NCBI GenBank assembly: GCA_024509875.1
Contig: JAMPIV010017546.1
Span: 158,932 to 222,931, forward strand
From: Oreohelix idahoensis
Lineage: Eukaryota > Mollusca > Gastropoda > Stylommatophora > Oreohelicidae
Reading direction: 5' to 3'
DNA length: 64,000 nt
The stretch's first letter is position 1. Every line of letters starts with the position of its first letter. A model generated the notes under the pieces. That model was given only the letters and a program-made list of their open reading frames with translations, searched no databases and was not told where the DNA came from. The translations under genes and the position numbers were made by a program. Below, piece after piece: positions 11,700 to 22,929 of the stretch.

Positions 11700-12926
11700 G
11701 TTGTAAACTTATATTGTAACTTATTTAATCCTTACTTAGTCTATACTCGACTTTAAGTCTTGCTGAGCACCCCCAGCACACTTGCCAATATTTAGGATTC
11801 TCAAGTTCACTCACAATAAAATTATTATATCATCAAAGAATAACAATGGAGCATACAATACGATATAGACTGAAAAGACAACAGTGTAAGCAACAGACAA
11901 AAAAAAATACTAAGAAAGGAGAAAAAAAAAGAATTTACAGCTACATAAATGACATCACCACAACGCAGACAACAAATATACGTAAATCAAATAAATGATA
12001 GAAAGGTTAGACCTACAAAATACAAACAATAATGAATAAAAAAAAATAACGAAACATTCGACAACCACGAACTACAAGAAACATAACAGCACTTCTAAAC
12101 AATGATGAATGTAATGAACTCGTATAGCACGCTAAACATACAGCATTTTTAAGCTGAGCTGCTCCACGAGAAGATTACGTTCAGACCCTATAGACACCTT
12201 GATTCTTGGCTCAGCCGCAGCGAGATGCTCCCAAAAATCAAGTCCATACCAACAGAAACCCGCTTACAACACAATAATACACATAGCACATAAATGGAGA
12301 AGAGCTCTGCTACCAAATCGTAAATAGCCTTAGACCACATACATATAAGAGCACTTATCTTCAAAACAATCCTCCTCTCAGAAACGCCTCTGAAATGTAC
12401 GGTATCAGTGCTACACTACAGCACATAAAACAGAGCAACTTCATCCCCAGTGGTCTTCAGTGACATATCTTGCCGTTTCGCCATTTTAAACTGCCGGTTG
12501 CATTGGAACCGAAGCACTTGATCGACGGGGGACTCTTCTGATGATCAGATTGCCTCCTATTGTATCGCTCTGTAATAGAGTTTCCTATCACAGAACGAGC
12601 TGGTTGGTTACAATCTTCCGCTGATTAATTGAAATACTTCTGCCTTTCTGCCTCAAAAATACGACAATCGACAGTACTTTGGCTGAAATTGCCGTTATAA
12701 ATAATGTTTCTTTCATATCCTACATTAAAAACTTCTGCAGCGGAGAAAAATCTTTGCTGGCTTCTCATGACCCGATTTCAGCTGACCTCAAGACGAGCTG
12801 AACTCTCCCCGGCTAACCTGTGCGCTGGAATGTCGCGCGTAAAAGTATGGTTGGCCGTAAGCGTACTTTCTTCACTTTTTATAATAATAAGTAGATAGTT
12901 CCTGCAGTGTCTTTATTTAACACCTA
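11700..12926 (-). other. Element B 5' leader
   Basis: About 1.2 kb between the primer site and the gag ATG. Non-coding, A-rich on the plus strand, no repeat or RNA gene recognised. Unusually long for a leader of an element with 590-bp LTRs. Confidence 0.6.
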
Positions 12927-12944
12927 TCCCCACACTTTCCACCA
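12927..12944 (-). promoter_or_regulatory. Putative primer binding site of element B
   Basis: Four bases inside the 5' LTR the minus strand reads TGGTGGAAAGTGTGGGG, which has the TGG start expected of a tRNA primer site. I could not match it to a particular tRNA. It clearly differs from the tRNA-Pro-like sites of elements C, D and E. Confidence 0.45.
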
Positions 12945-12948
12945 GAAA

Positions 12949-13541
12949 TGTTAAAGGGTGTTTTCAGGACTTGAACATACGAACACTGCAACATGTAACG
13001 CGAATAATGGACGTTCACTTCGAAGTCATTTATATAGATTTATTTTACACAGGACAACCGATGAGCTCCAAGTTTTGATGAATAATGGCGGCATGCATTT
13101 TCATATCAGCAAGGAATACAATACAACGACCGGTAGGCAGAATTACCGTCAGTAAAAGTCATAATGTCCACGAATTATCACTGCATATCAAACTTGTCGA
13201 AAAGTCATTTAATATTGTACTAAATACTTTCCTTTACACGCCATCCATCACAAGCACACATAGAAATATATTCTTCATAGAATCTGTAACTTATACAGTG
13301 GACTTCTACAAACACAGTCCGAGCTCTCACACTTGCGTCCGAACAGCTTCAAGTACACAGGCCACAAGAGGGCGTTACAAGTCTCCCGCAGACGTGCATA
13401 CCTAATTTTTACTGAAAACTGACGTCACTAATACTTATAATAGAGTGGTTCACTAGTAGTGCGTCTATGTGTTACTTCATCGGTTCACATCAATGCCTTC
13501 CCTTAGAGAATGCACTGATGTGTACAAACATACGCGTAACA
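12949..13541 (-). repeat. Element B 5' LTR
   Basis: 593-bp partner of 5570-6161. The plus-strand right end TAACA is followed by the AATTG duplication at 13542-13546 and then the rest of the element C LTR. Confidence 0.96.
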
Positions 13542-13743
13542 AATTGTTTGACCAGGAGAGTGGAAGAGAAGATTGAGAGAGACGAATTGTCGTAAATAAG
13601 TCTGTCTTTACTCTCCTCCAGCACGCTGTTAAGCAACTATTAAATCTCTACATTTTCTATCACTGAGCTTTCCATCATCATTTTCCACTCTAAACCGGAC
13701 CACTATTTCTAAGACTCTTTTCTCTCAAAATAAATTTACGACA
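13542..13743 (+). repeat. Element C 5' LTR, second segment
   Basis: Continues the LTR interrupted at 5569 (the first five bases are the element B duplication) and matches 21330-21531. Ends TTTACGACA, the TG...CA partner of the TGTGATG start. Confidence 0.95.
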
Positions 13744-13748
13744 ATATT

Positions 13749-13766
13749 TGGCTGGCTCGCCGGGAT
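13749..13766 (+). promoter_or_regulatory. Primer binding site of element C, tRNA-Pro-like
   Basis: TGGCTGGCTCGCCGGGAT lies five bases after the 5' LTR. It shares the GGCTCG and CCGGGAT blocks with the complement of a tRNA-Pro 3' end (TGGGGGCTCGTCCGGGAT), with several differences. Elements D and E have clearer tRNA-Pro-like sites, which supports this reading. Confidence 0.55.
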
Positions 13767-14554
13767 AATTTTGAGATACATTTGATGCACACATATTTGT
13801 GGGCTGGTTCTAGGATCTTGAGGTACATTTGAAGCAATCGCATAGCCGGGTTTAAGATATTTTGAGTCTGATTTAGTCTGGGTCTAACTAGGTAGAGTGT
13901 GAATGATCTGTCTTTGTGAAGTAGGGAAATAAATAAATAATTACACCCCTAGACAAACGTTCTTTAAGTATTTGGGTTGTCCACACAGCATATTTACAGG
14001 TTGTTTTCTCTCCACAGCAGTAGAAAGTACAGATAAACAAAAATATTTGCTATTTTAATTATCCTCTGGCGGAGATAATTCAATTTCTTTCTTTATAAGA
14101 GTTGCTGGGATTGCGTGATTGTTTTACAGTCACTAAGGTTTTTGAAGTTAAAAAGAGTTGAGCTTAGCTAAAGACGGATTGTTCTGATTTTTAAAAATTA
14201 AGTTAACGACGTGTCATCTCAATAATTGACTTTAGGGACGGAGTTTGTTGTCAGAGATTTAAAATTTAGGGGAAATTTTTTTTTTCCTTTTAAATTGTTT
14301 TAATATAAATTTTTCTCTACTGATAGTAAAAGTAGATTCTTTTCCAGTGTAACTTACCATTTAGTGGCATAGTCGCTTGCGTTTAGAGCCTAAATTGCCA
14401 GATAATAGCAGCGATAAGTTTGCACAGTACAGGTAGGAGGTAACACAGGTAAATTTGTACTTGTGTTTTTTTTTTCTCGTAGCGGTTCAGAGTTCCTCCC
14501 TTTCGCGTTGCTTCTTACTAGTTCTCTAGGCATACTTCATCTTATTCTTTAACA
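13767..14554 (+). other. Element C 5' leader
   Basis: About 790 bases between primer site and gag ATG, T-rich in its second half, no coding or repeat structure recognised. Confidence 0.6.
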
Positions 14555-15654
14555 ATGGCAGAGAGGATAAAGATGAGGTCCATCTTGAGGCTGGAAGCGA
14601 AAGAGGCAGGATTAGATGCAGAAGCTGCAAACGCGTTTATTAACCAGGAATTGGAAATATATGACGCGGAGCAACAGAGAGCAGAAGCTGAGAGGAAGGC
14701 GGAGCAACAGAGATCAGAAGCTGAGAGGAAGGAAGAGAAAGAAAGAACAGAGAGGAGAGAAGCCCAGGAGAGGTCAGATAAGAAAGAAGCGGAAGAACGT
14801 CTTTTGGAACAGAAGAAAATTGAAGCAGAGATGGAAACTCGCAGAGAGAGAGAGAGAGAGAGACAAGGAAAGACAGCATCAACTGGCGCTTACGGCTCTA
14901 GAGAGTCGGGGCGCCTCTACTTCGACTAACCGAGAGCCGTCTTCGCCCCAGTCTCAATCAATGGACCTCTCCAGTACTCAATCTGCCCAATTAACTGCTA
15001 TGTCGTTTTCTTTAGAATCTTTTCCTAGCCCTAACGAAAAAATTGACAGCTACCTAGAAAAATTCGAGAGACTCGCGAATCTTTATGGGTTAGAGAGTAC
15101 CCGCTGGGCGCTTAAACTCTCAATGTCACTGAAAGGCAATGCTTATGACGTGTACACAAAGCTGGGACCGAATCAACATGATTATGACCTGTTGAAGAAG
15201 GCCTTACTACAGCAGTTTGAGATGACTGCCCGAAAGTTTCTGCAGTTGTTCAGAAACAGCCGAAAAGAGAGCACGGAAACATTTCCCCAGTTCTCTTCAC
15301 GTCTCACGGGTTATCTGACAAAGTGCATTGAATTATCTGACCTACCTCTTTCATATGAGGGACTCCTCGAACTTGTTCTTGTGGAGCAGATAAAATCCAC
15401 TTTGTCGAATGAAACACGTAGATTTTTGGCGGAACAGGGGGCAGTCAGGCTTGAAGACATACTCAATAAAGCCGAACGCTATAGCAATGCAATGGCCGAA
15501 CTTCCCAGCACTAAACGTAAACCCACCGATGAGCCATCTCGAAAACAGAATCTAGAGCAGGCATCCTATTCTTCCACTTCCTCTCAACATTATAACCAAC
15601 GAGATAACAATACCCAGAAACCCCCCAGGAAAAATCGAAATTCTACAAAACCCG

Positions 15655-15659
<5 letters not shown>
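14555..15659 (+). pseudogene. gag: Element C gag, frameshifted in a GA microsatellite
   Basis: Starts with an ATG whose N-terminus (MAERIKMRSI) parallels MADL... in elements D and E. A long E/K/R/Q coiled coil with repeated AERK heptads follows. In the AGAGAG run near 14842-14862 the frame changes, and the protein continues in another frame to 15659. The capsid begins near 15000 (FSLESFPSPNEKIDSYLEKFERL). Its second half has LLELVLVEQIKSTLSNETRRF, matching the SCAN-like pattern in the other gags. No CCHC zinc knuckle is seen. The frame ends just before a run of 28 C. The GA run is probably where replication slippage broke the gene. Confidence 0.9.

Positions 15660-15687
<28 letters not shown>
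15660..15687. repeat. Poly-C tract at the gag-protease boundary
   Basis: 28 consecutive C, directly after the gag stop TAA and before the protease frame. Its length sets the relative frame of gag and protease. It may be a real slippage product or an assembly artefact, since long homopolymers are often miscalled. Confidence 0.95.
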
Positions 15688-16320
15688 AACAACAACAATT
15701 CTGATCAACCCAACAAGCCTACGTGGCAGCGCGGCCACCAAGGTCAAGGAAAAGAGAAGACCCCTACACCAGGAACGTCTGATCAGGGCAAACAAACCGG
15801 TGCAAACCGCATTGGATGTTTGCATACAGCCTCGAAAGGTAGAGTCAATGTCAGTGATTCTCAACCTGAGGGGGACCGACCCTCAACTCGAGGAACTGTA
15901 ATTTTGAACGGTACCTCTACTACTTGTCTTTTTGACACTGGATTAAGTTTTGATTGTATTGTCGCTAGGCACCTAGTCAAACCCGGTCAGGAGACAGAGG
16001 AAACCGTCAAACTTAGTGGAGTTTTCAGGAGTGATGCACCCAGGACGCTTCCTATCGCACTGGTAGAAATACACTCTGACTTTGTCAGAGGAGTTATTAA
16101 AGCGGCCATAATGGATGATCCGATCTACCCAGTTATCCTGGGATGTAGATATGTGTTCATTGGGAGACCTAAGGAGCCGATTGTGGCAGCGGTAACCACA
16201 AGAGGGCAAGCCAAGAAGGAGAGGGAGCCTGCGCCAAACTTGTTGCCGAATGAACTGAAGGAGGCGCAACAAAAGGACCCTACTCTGGCGCCCTGCTTTA
16301 AAAAAACTGCCCATGGCTAA
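15688..16320 (+). pseudogene. pro: Element C aspartic protease
   Basis: Open from the end of the poly-C tract to TAA 16318-16320. The protease core shows the catalytic CLFDTGLSFD and the closing VILGCRYVF. The upstream part is N/Q/K/P-rich and joins gag. The frame ends by a frameshift in the run of seven A at 16300-16306; with six A it would continue into integrase, as the equivalent region of element E does (PCFRKL). The sequence resembles a slippery site, but the shift needed is not the usual -1, so I read it as a one-base insertion. Confidence 0.85.
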
Positions 16321-17221
16321 GGACCCCAGACACAACGGAGACATCTTTTCTAAGGATGGTGTATTGTATCGTAGAACGGGCAACCCGGACACGGGGAATA
16401 ACCAGCTCCTAGTACCGACGCAGTACAGAAACCAGATCTTAGAAATGGGGCACTCTCTTCCCTTTAGCGGACATATGAGACAAAACGCCACTATTCAGCG
16501 AATAAAAAACCACTATTGGTGGCCAGGAATGAACTCTGACATTGTCAGGTATGTGAAATCCTGCGCCCAGTGCCAACGGGTAGCACCCAAGCACTTGACA
16601 CCCCCAGTACCTATGGGGCAAATGCCAATAGTAGGGACTCCATTTGAACGGGTTGCTGTCGACATCATTGGTCCCCTGGAAAAGACCAAAAGAAGGAACA
16701 GGTTCATCCTGACCTTAGTCGACACTTGCACTATGTGGGCCGAAGCTGTACCGCTACCATGCACTAATTCCAAGCATGTCGCAGAAGCCCTTGTGCAAAT
16801 TTTTACACGGTTGGGATTCCCTCAACAAGTTTTGACGGACAATGGATCCCAATTCCGTAGCCTGTTAATGGAGGAGATCTTTAAGATCTTGAGGGCCAAA
16901 CATATCCACACAAGTCCCTACCATCCGGCCGGAAATGGGCTCGTGGAACGTTTTAACGGTACCCTCACCATGATGTTACGTAAGCTGGGTCAGGAGAAAC
17001 CGGAAGACTGGGACCAATATATATCGGCTGCCTTATTCGCCTACCGAGAGGTACCCCAAGCGTCTACGGGTTTTGCGCCAGCTACACTTTTATTTGGCAG
17101 ACCTATAAAGGGGCCACTAGAAGCCTTACTTCGGTCCCTGACAGACCAGAAGGCTGACGAGACAGTCGTCTCTGCAAGCAAGTATGTATCTGAGCTTAAG
17201 GAAAGGCTAAAGCTAGGATGA
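16301..17221 (+). pseudogene. int: Element C integrase
   Basis: Zinc-binding region GHSLPFSGHMRQ and CAQCQ, then the DDE core: VAVDIIGPLE, LTDNGSQF and GNGLVERFNGTL carry the three acidic residues. RLGFPQQ and FAYREVPQ are typical of Ty3/gypsy integrases. The frame ends at TGA 17219-17221 inside KLG-stop-DLA, where element D has AGWKLAN. A TGG tryptophan has therefore become TGA. Integrase lies before RT in this element. Confidence 0.92.
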
Positions 17222-18628
17222 GATCTAGCTACTACCAACCTTAAGAAAGCCCGCGCTAAAATTACTAAAAGATACGACAAAGCTGCAAAAGAGAGAGAAC
17301 TACAACCAGGGGAGAAAGTCCTATTGCTACTTCCAACCGGAAGCAATAAACTTCGCATCGGATGGCAAGGACCGTTTACCGTCCTTAAAAAGATCTCACG
17401 TACCAACTACAAGATCTCCATCAAAGGAAAGGAGAAGGTCTTCCACATAAATCTGCTAAAGAAATATTTGGAAAGACCGGTGCCATCCTCCGAGCATCTC
17501 CTGGCTGTCGCCATAGCAACGGAAGACGAGGAAGATGATGATGGTTGCATGGAGTATCCACTGCAACCCACAGAATCCTTTAAAGATGTCAAGTTCGGCG
17601 ACAATCTCTCACCAGAACAACAAACAGAAACCAGGGCTCTACTAAAACAGTACAGTGCAGTCTTAACGGATGTACCTGGTCGAACAAATCTCATTGAATT
17701 TGATATGAAATTAACAAACGAGACATCTCCTTACAGCTCGAGCGTAGTGCTGTTGCAGAAGCCCAATAAGGAAGTTCGGCTGTGCATTGATTACAGGTTG
17801 CTAAACGCTGTAACGGAATTCCAGCCCGAACCTCTCCAAACTGTTTCTGAGTTGTTCACCAAGCTCAGCAAAGCAAAGATCTTCTCCAATATTGACCTCA
17901 GCAAAGGTTATTATCAAATACCAGTCAAGGAGGAAATTAAACCTTTGTTAGCTTTCAGCACTAGCGAAGGATATTACACATTTAATGTGATGCCGTTCGG
18001 TTTGCATAACGCACCAGGAGTGTTCACCAGGATGATGAGGAAGCTTCTAGAACCTTTGCAAAGTCCCCATATCCATAATTTCATGGATGACATCTTAATT
18101 GCATCGGAAACCTATGAAGAACATATTGCTACGGTTGCTATGCTCCTCAGGAGACTACAGGAAACGGGTCTCACAGCCAGACCTAGCAAATGTCTCATCG
18201 GGTTTGAACAGCTAGACTTCCTGGGGCACACTATTTCTTACGGATGCAGTTGGCCTATTAAGAAGAACGTGGAGAAAATAGTGGCAGCAAAAAGACCCCG
18301 AACGAAGAAAGACGTACGTTCCTTCATATCGCTATGTGCATACTATCAGAAGTACATCCAGAACTTCAACGGACTGACGGCACCTCTGACTGACCTCACA
18401 AAGAAAGGTTGTCCTGATAAGGTCATATGGGATCAAAAGTGCGAACACGCGTATAGCACTTTGAAAGGACAGTTGTCTGCATACCCCATTTTGAGGTTGC
18501 CTGACCTCAAGAAACCTTTTGTACTGAGAGTCGACGCGTCAGGTCAGGGCATCGGGTCAACACTGCTTCAAGCCGATGACAGTGACCTGAACATGCTATT
18601 TCCAGTTGCCTATGGCAGTCGAAATTAA
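17222..18628 (+). pseudogene. pol: Element C integrase C-terminus and reverse transcriptase
   Basis: Same frame as the integrase after its stop codon. It begins with the integrase tail and the RIGWQGPF module. RT follows with LTDVPGRTN, VRLCIDYRLLN, NIDLSKGYYQIP, MPFGLHNAP and FMDDILIA. Compared with element E, about 35-40 residues of the RT fingers are missing between DMKLTNETSP and YSSSVV, an in-frame deletion. The connection (SFISLCAYYQKYI) and the RNase H start (LRVDASGQGIG) are present. The frame ends at GSRN-stop because one A is lost in GTCGAAATTA. Confidence 0.92.
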
Positions 18629-18975
18629 ATAAAGCGGAACGGAACTACAGCGTAGTTGAAAGGGAATGTCTTGCTCTGATTGACGGTATCAGACGCCATC
18701 ATGAGTTTCTTTATGGTACATCTTTCACGGTGCAAACAGACCACGCTCCGTTAGCATTTCTTGGTGCCAATAAAGAATTTAACGCTAGGATCATGCGTTG
18801 GGCCCTCCTTTTAAGCGTTTATTCTTTCAAAGTGGAATATATTCCGGGAAGACAGAATGTCGGGGCTGATTTCCTGAGTAGAAACTGGACTACAGAGGAA
18901 GAGGAGGAAGGTGAAGATACCAATCATCCAAAAGTTACCGATCAGGGCAGCTTCATCGTCATAAATCAAACATGA
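18613..18975 (+). pseudogene. pol: Element C RNase H, 3' part after frameshift
   Basis: Continues RNase H one frame on: KLNKAERNYSVVERECLALI, then QTDHAPLAFL and GADFLSRNW, ending at TGA 18973-18975. The polypurine tract starts 20 bases later, so there is no further gene in the element. Confidence 0.9.
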
Positions 18976-18994
18976 AAACACGTTTTCACGTCTC

Positions 18995-19008
18995 AAAAGA
19001 GGGGACGA
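18995..19008 (+). promoter_or_regulatory. Polypurine tract of element C
   Basis: AAAAGAGGGGACGA directly before the 3' LTR start TGTGATGG at 19010. Confidence 0.85.
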
Positions 19009-19009
19009 T

Positions 19010-21531
19010 TGTGATGGACGAACTCGGCTGACCCTGAACTTTGTTGTAATTCTTGTAAACGGGACTTCTTTCACGTGGATTCATTAGCTATGCAACTGTT
19101 CCACACAGAGGGCAAACGCGTTTGCTGATTGATATGCGGAAAGTTTACCTATTGTTCATTCTGGTCATCGCATTGATTTAAGGAGAGATTAAATCACGCC
19201 CACTTACATCTCTTGAACAATCATAGGCAGTTATTTTAATTAACTTGGCCAGTGGGGGGCGTCGCCAGAATCAAACAGATACAGCGACCACGATCAAAGA
19301 GACAGACTGAGGGATTTCAGGGGAGACTATCGGCGTTATCAAAGACAGTAGTGGTCCCTGATACGAGACGCAGTTGCTTGCCACTATTTTCGCGTCTCGG
19401 TGTCAATCGCAGAACCGAGCGAACGAGGAAAACCGAAACGGGCAGCAGCGAACAGAGATACGAAGACCAGGGGGCGGCTTCTGCCCTTGATTTGGTGGTC
19501 AGATCCCCAAAAGTTCATGAGATCAAATAAGCTGTCAAGTTTATCATGTCCCACTCAACTTACATTCCATTTTAGATAAATAGACCATGAAGAATAGACA
19601 TTTTATCACTCGCTGGCCAGACCTTTACAGAAGCACTAGCTTTATTGAAATCTCGTTATAGATTTTCCCCGGGATTTTATATATATATTTGCAGTGATTT
19701 CTATTCTGTGCAAAGCGGTAATATATATTGTGTAAAGTGATCAGTGGTCTAGTTCAGTCATTCTATTTCAATGGATTTTGTGTTAATTTAAATCTATTAA
19801 ATTAAACCATCTCAATAGTTCCAGTTGTAAATATAATGATCTATCTATTATATTATTTCAAAAGATAATAGATGCTTAAATTAACTTTTAAAGTCGCGAA
19901 GGAATTTATAATTAATAAATTCAGTTAAGTCCTAGTTTTATAGATGTGTGTTTTTAACCACTAGAATTCGCGCAGTGTTTATTAAATACATAATTAAATA
20001 CTCGAGTGTATTATAGGCTTAACGGGAAATTTATCGCACTTGATTTTTCGGTATGTTACATGTCTTTTTTCTTTCACACAGAGTGATCGTAACCTGCAGT
20101 CCCAGCTAAATAAAGAAAGAAATAAAGAAATCATCCTATAAACTTCCAGTCATATTGAAGAAACATTTCTTTTAAATATAATCTTGTGGCGGTCCTTTTG
20201 CGACCTAGCTGTCAGAATTAAATGAAATAAAGCCCACCCAAGAACATTTTAAAGAACAATCATCAAATTACCCTTACAAACCTGTAAGATAAACTGGAAG
20301 GTAATCATCGCCAGTAGCGATATCATATTTACTGTTTACTGTGAGAGAGTACATATTTTCCTGACTGTGACTGAGCCTAGTTTTTTTCCTCAATTGGATT
20401 TAATAAAACTATCATCACGCATTGAAGGAATTTTACCATAGCGGAAGATTAAAAGAGACCCCTTCATTTTCACCCCTGTGTCGAACTGTGTCAGTGCCAT
20501 CCCATAGACTCGTTTCTTTATAATAAACCACAAGAACTCTTAGAACTTCAAGTCCGGCGATAAGCGGGAATATTTGCTCTCAGTAAAAACTCGCAATATC
20601 TGGGGCGGGGCATAGATGTGCTAGACAGTTACACGTGTCAAGAGTTTAATCAGTGTGTTTATCATTCTATGGAGTGACTGATGCTGCAACTCGGTAAGTG
20701 TGTGGTGTATATGAGTGTGGATCCTCACGCGTGTGCATGAATGACAGGAAATTTAATCTTTTTCTTTTGTAACCCTGTTGTTAACTTTCTTGCCTAGTAA
20801 TATAATTTTTCTGTATTCCCTGCATTGTTCCTTTAAGGGGGAGTTGATAATTGGTTAACTCTGTTTAAAACCCCCCTCCTTTTCATTTGCTTAGTAAAGG
20901 GAAGAACAGCTGGGAAGAACAGGTTTTTTTTCTATCACCTATACCTAACTTTGTAACACCTCTGTCAGAGCAATTAACTTCACTGTTAGGTTAACGTACC
21001 CGTGTTCCTGATATTATCTATCTCTGGACTGGGTTTATCTTTGTCTAATAAGCGGGAAGGGCATAGTCGATACCAATCTTCTTCACCCCTCCCAAACTTG
21101 TTATTTGCATTTGTGTACTTATGATAATTTATGTAATACCTGATATTTGTTAGTGATTGATGTTTAAAGTGAATAAAATCACATAAACTCATTTAGGTCT
21201 GTGTGTTGGATATACCCAAAGCCCAACTTTTCCCCTATTCTTTTAATATAGTTTGTATCTACGTCGTATGTGTGTTTGAAAACACCAAATCGGTGTGCGC
21301 GCAGATGCGTGACTGGAAAACTGGCAAATAATTGTTTGACCAGGAGAAAGGAAGAGAAGATTGAGAGAGACGAATTGTCGTAAATAAGTCTGTCTTTACT
21401 CTCCTCCAGCACGCTGTGAAGCAACTATTAAATCTCTACATTTTCTATCACTGAGCTTTCCATCATCATTTTCCACTCTAAACCGGACCACTATTTCTAA
21501 GACTCTTTTCTCTCAAAATAAATTTACGACA
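19010..21531 (+). repeat. Element C 3' LTR, 2522 bp
   Basis: Uninterrupted copy of the LTR, TGTGATGG to TTTACGACA. About 20 differences from the 5' copy by eye. This is the empty-site reference for the element B insertion (AATAATTGTTTG at 21327-21338). Confidence 0.96.
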
Positions 21532-21575
21532 AACGGATACGTGTTGGAGAGAAAGTCTAGTGATCATCTGTTGAA
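21532..21575. repeat. 43-bp minisatellite, right remnant, with element C duplication
   Basis: AACGG (21532-21536, the right target duplication) followed by one more unit of the array at 2776-3245, with one base missing in TCTAGTGATC. The array ends at about 21575. Confidence 0.93.
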
Positions 21576-22929
21576 GCTCTCTGCTCCGCGGGGAACTGAA
21601 ATATAATGAAAAAAATGGAGTAATGAAGGCAGTTAACATATTTTGTAAATAAAGACAGCAGCCGTAAGTTTATGTAAATTAAAACCATTTGATTAAAATG
21701 CCTCTGTCTTTGCCGAAACTAACTCAAACTGGATCCACTTAAACGCGCCATTAGAATCGCCGGTTTTTGTAGGTGCTACGGTAAACTTTCTTGTGGCAGC
21801 TGCGTAATTTTTTTCCCCCTGTATAAGAAATCTTGTACCGTATTTATGTCTTTAAAAGAGAGATTGCTTTCCCAGCAATTTCACGCGCAATATCCAGGTA
21901 TGCAGATATAGATGTTGCTTGCATGGTAATTTCTTCTGGCGTTGAGCACGGAACAGACAATGCCTCATGTTTTCTAACAATATTATTGTTGTGGGTTATC
22001 CCTGTAGCTCCACCAAGCCAAAATTTTGTTTTCCTAACGTCGATGTTGTCCATGACCGGCTTTAGAAAGTGCGGGGCCCAGTTCTAACAGTTTCAACAGG
22101 GTCCCGACAGGGATAACTTAAAACAGCATGTACAAATATTTGTTTTCCGTGTATTATTTACTTTGTGACTATATAAAAAATGAAAACAATAAGTATTATG
22201 TACACTATGTCTAGTAGTAGCATAGTGGGGGTTTTTTTTTTCTCTAAACATCGGCACTAGAGCTTTCCAGCTCTTTTGGCCCAATGACATGTCATTGCGA
22301 GGCTGGGGGGGTCAGTGGACTTTCCTTCCAACCCGGTCAGGAGCTTCGCTCCTCAACAAACCGACCCGCAACACACTCCCAGCCATATTCTTATGAACAT
22401 TTATAACACATAAGGAAGGGAAACCCGAGGCCTGTAAACAGTAAATTAATATGAGACAAACATAAAAGTATGTTATCAGGCACTCGTAGGAAATAAAGAA
22501 GTAGAACACTAGACAACAGAAAAACAACAGACATGAGTAGCTTACCCAGGATTCGAACCCTGGACCTTCCGTGCGACAACCCCGCCTAGCTATGCAAGCA
22601 AATCACACTATCCTCCCTGCCATCTACGCATCACCAAAAAATGATGCTTCGATGACAGGTCATTAGTGCGAACCGCAAGACATAACACCGGAAGTTTTAC
22701 CATGGGCAGTTCAGCCTATTAAATCACAATATAGAAGATCAACAATGTTACTCGCTTTATTTAGCAGTAGTAATTTGCTCATATAATGTGTGTAGCGCAG
22801 TAAAAGAAATAAAAACATAATTAATAACATGTTTTAATAACATAACTTGTATATTTGAATCACGCTGCACAAACATTCTTCACCGATGTCCATTTTCTAT
22901 GACATGTCTACTTTAGGTAGGAATCCAAT
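21576..22929. other. Intergenic, no gene recognised
   Basis: Unique-looking DNA. An 84-codon plus-strand frame (21833-22087) overlaps a 69-codon minus-strand frame (21844-22053). Neither has a known motif. A tRNA-like segment lies at 22540-22620. Confidence 0.5.
22540..22620 (-). repeat. tRNA-like sequence, SINE or tRNA pseudogene
   Basis: The minus strand carries a perfect pol III B-box GGTTCGAATCC (22549-22559) within CCAGGGTTCGAATCCTGG, a good T-arm stem. I found no good A-box, no CCA end and no clean cloverleaf, so this is more likely tRNA-derived than a working gene. Confidence 0.5.

Larger units (their letters stand above)
5570..13541 (-). mobile_element. Gmr1-like Ty3/gypsy LTR retrotransposon (element B) nested in element C
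   Basis: Full-length minus-strand element. LTRs of 592 and 593 bp (5570-6161 and 12949-13541) have TGTTA/TAACA ends in plus-strand reading and only about three differences, so the insertion is young. It lies inside the 5' LTR of element C. The interior holds a long gag-protease-integrase frame followed by RT and RNase H. Only two coding lesions are seen: one TAA between integrase and RT, and one frameshift in RT. This is the least damaged complete element in the window. Confidence 0.96.
3246..21531 (+). mobile_element. Gmr1-like Ty3/gypsy LTR retrotransposon (element C), complete but split by element B
   Basis: Complete element on the plus strand: 5' LTR 3246-5569 plus 13542-13743, interior 13744-19009, 3' LTR 19010-21531, flanked by AACGG on both sides. 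Removing element B leaves about 10.3 kb, nearly half of it LTR. Coding order is gag, protease, integrase, RT, RNase H. The two LTRs differ at about 20 positions in 2.52 kb by eye, so insertion was fairly recent. The coding part is broken by several frameshifts, one stop codon and a deletion in RT, so this copy cannot move on its own. It landed in a minisatellite. Confidence 0.95.

Noticed and set aside
15643..15864. Minus-strand frame with a poly-glycine tract
   Set aside because: It is the reverse of the poly-C tract within the element C gag-protease region.
16297..16308. TTTAAAAAAACT as a programmed -1 frameshift site between protease and integrase of element C
   Set aside because: The shift needed is not -1, and element E reads through the same place in one frame, so a one-base insertion in the A run explains it better.
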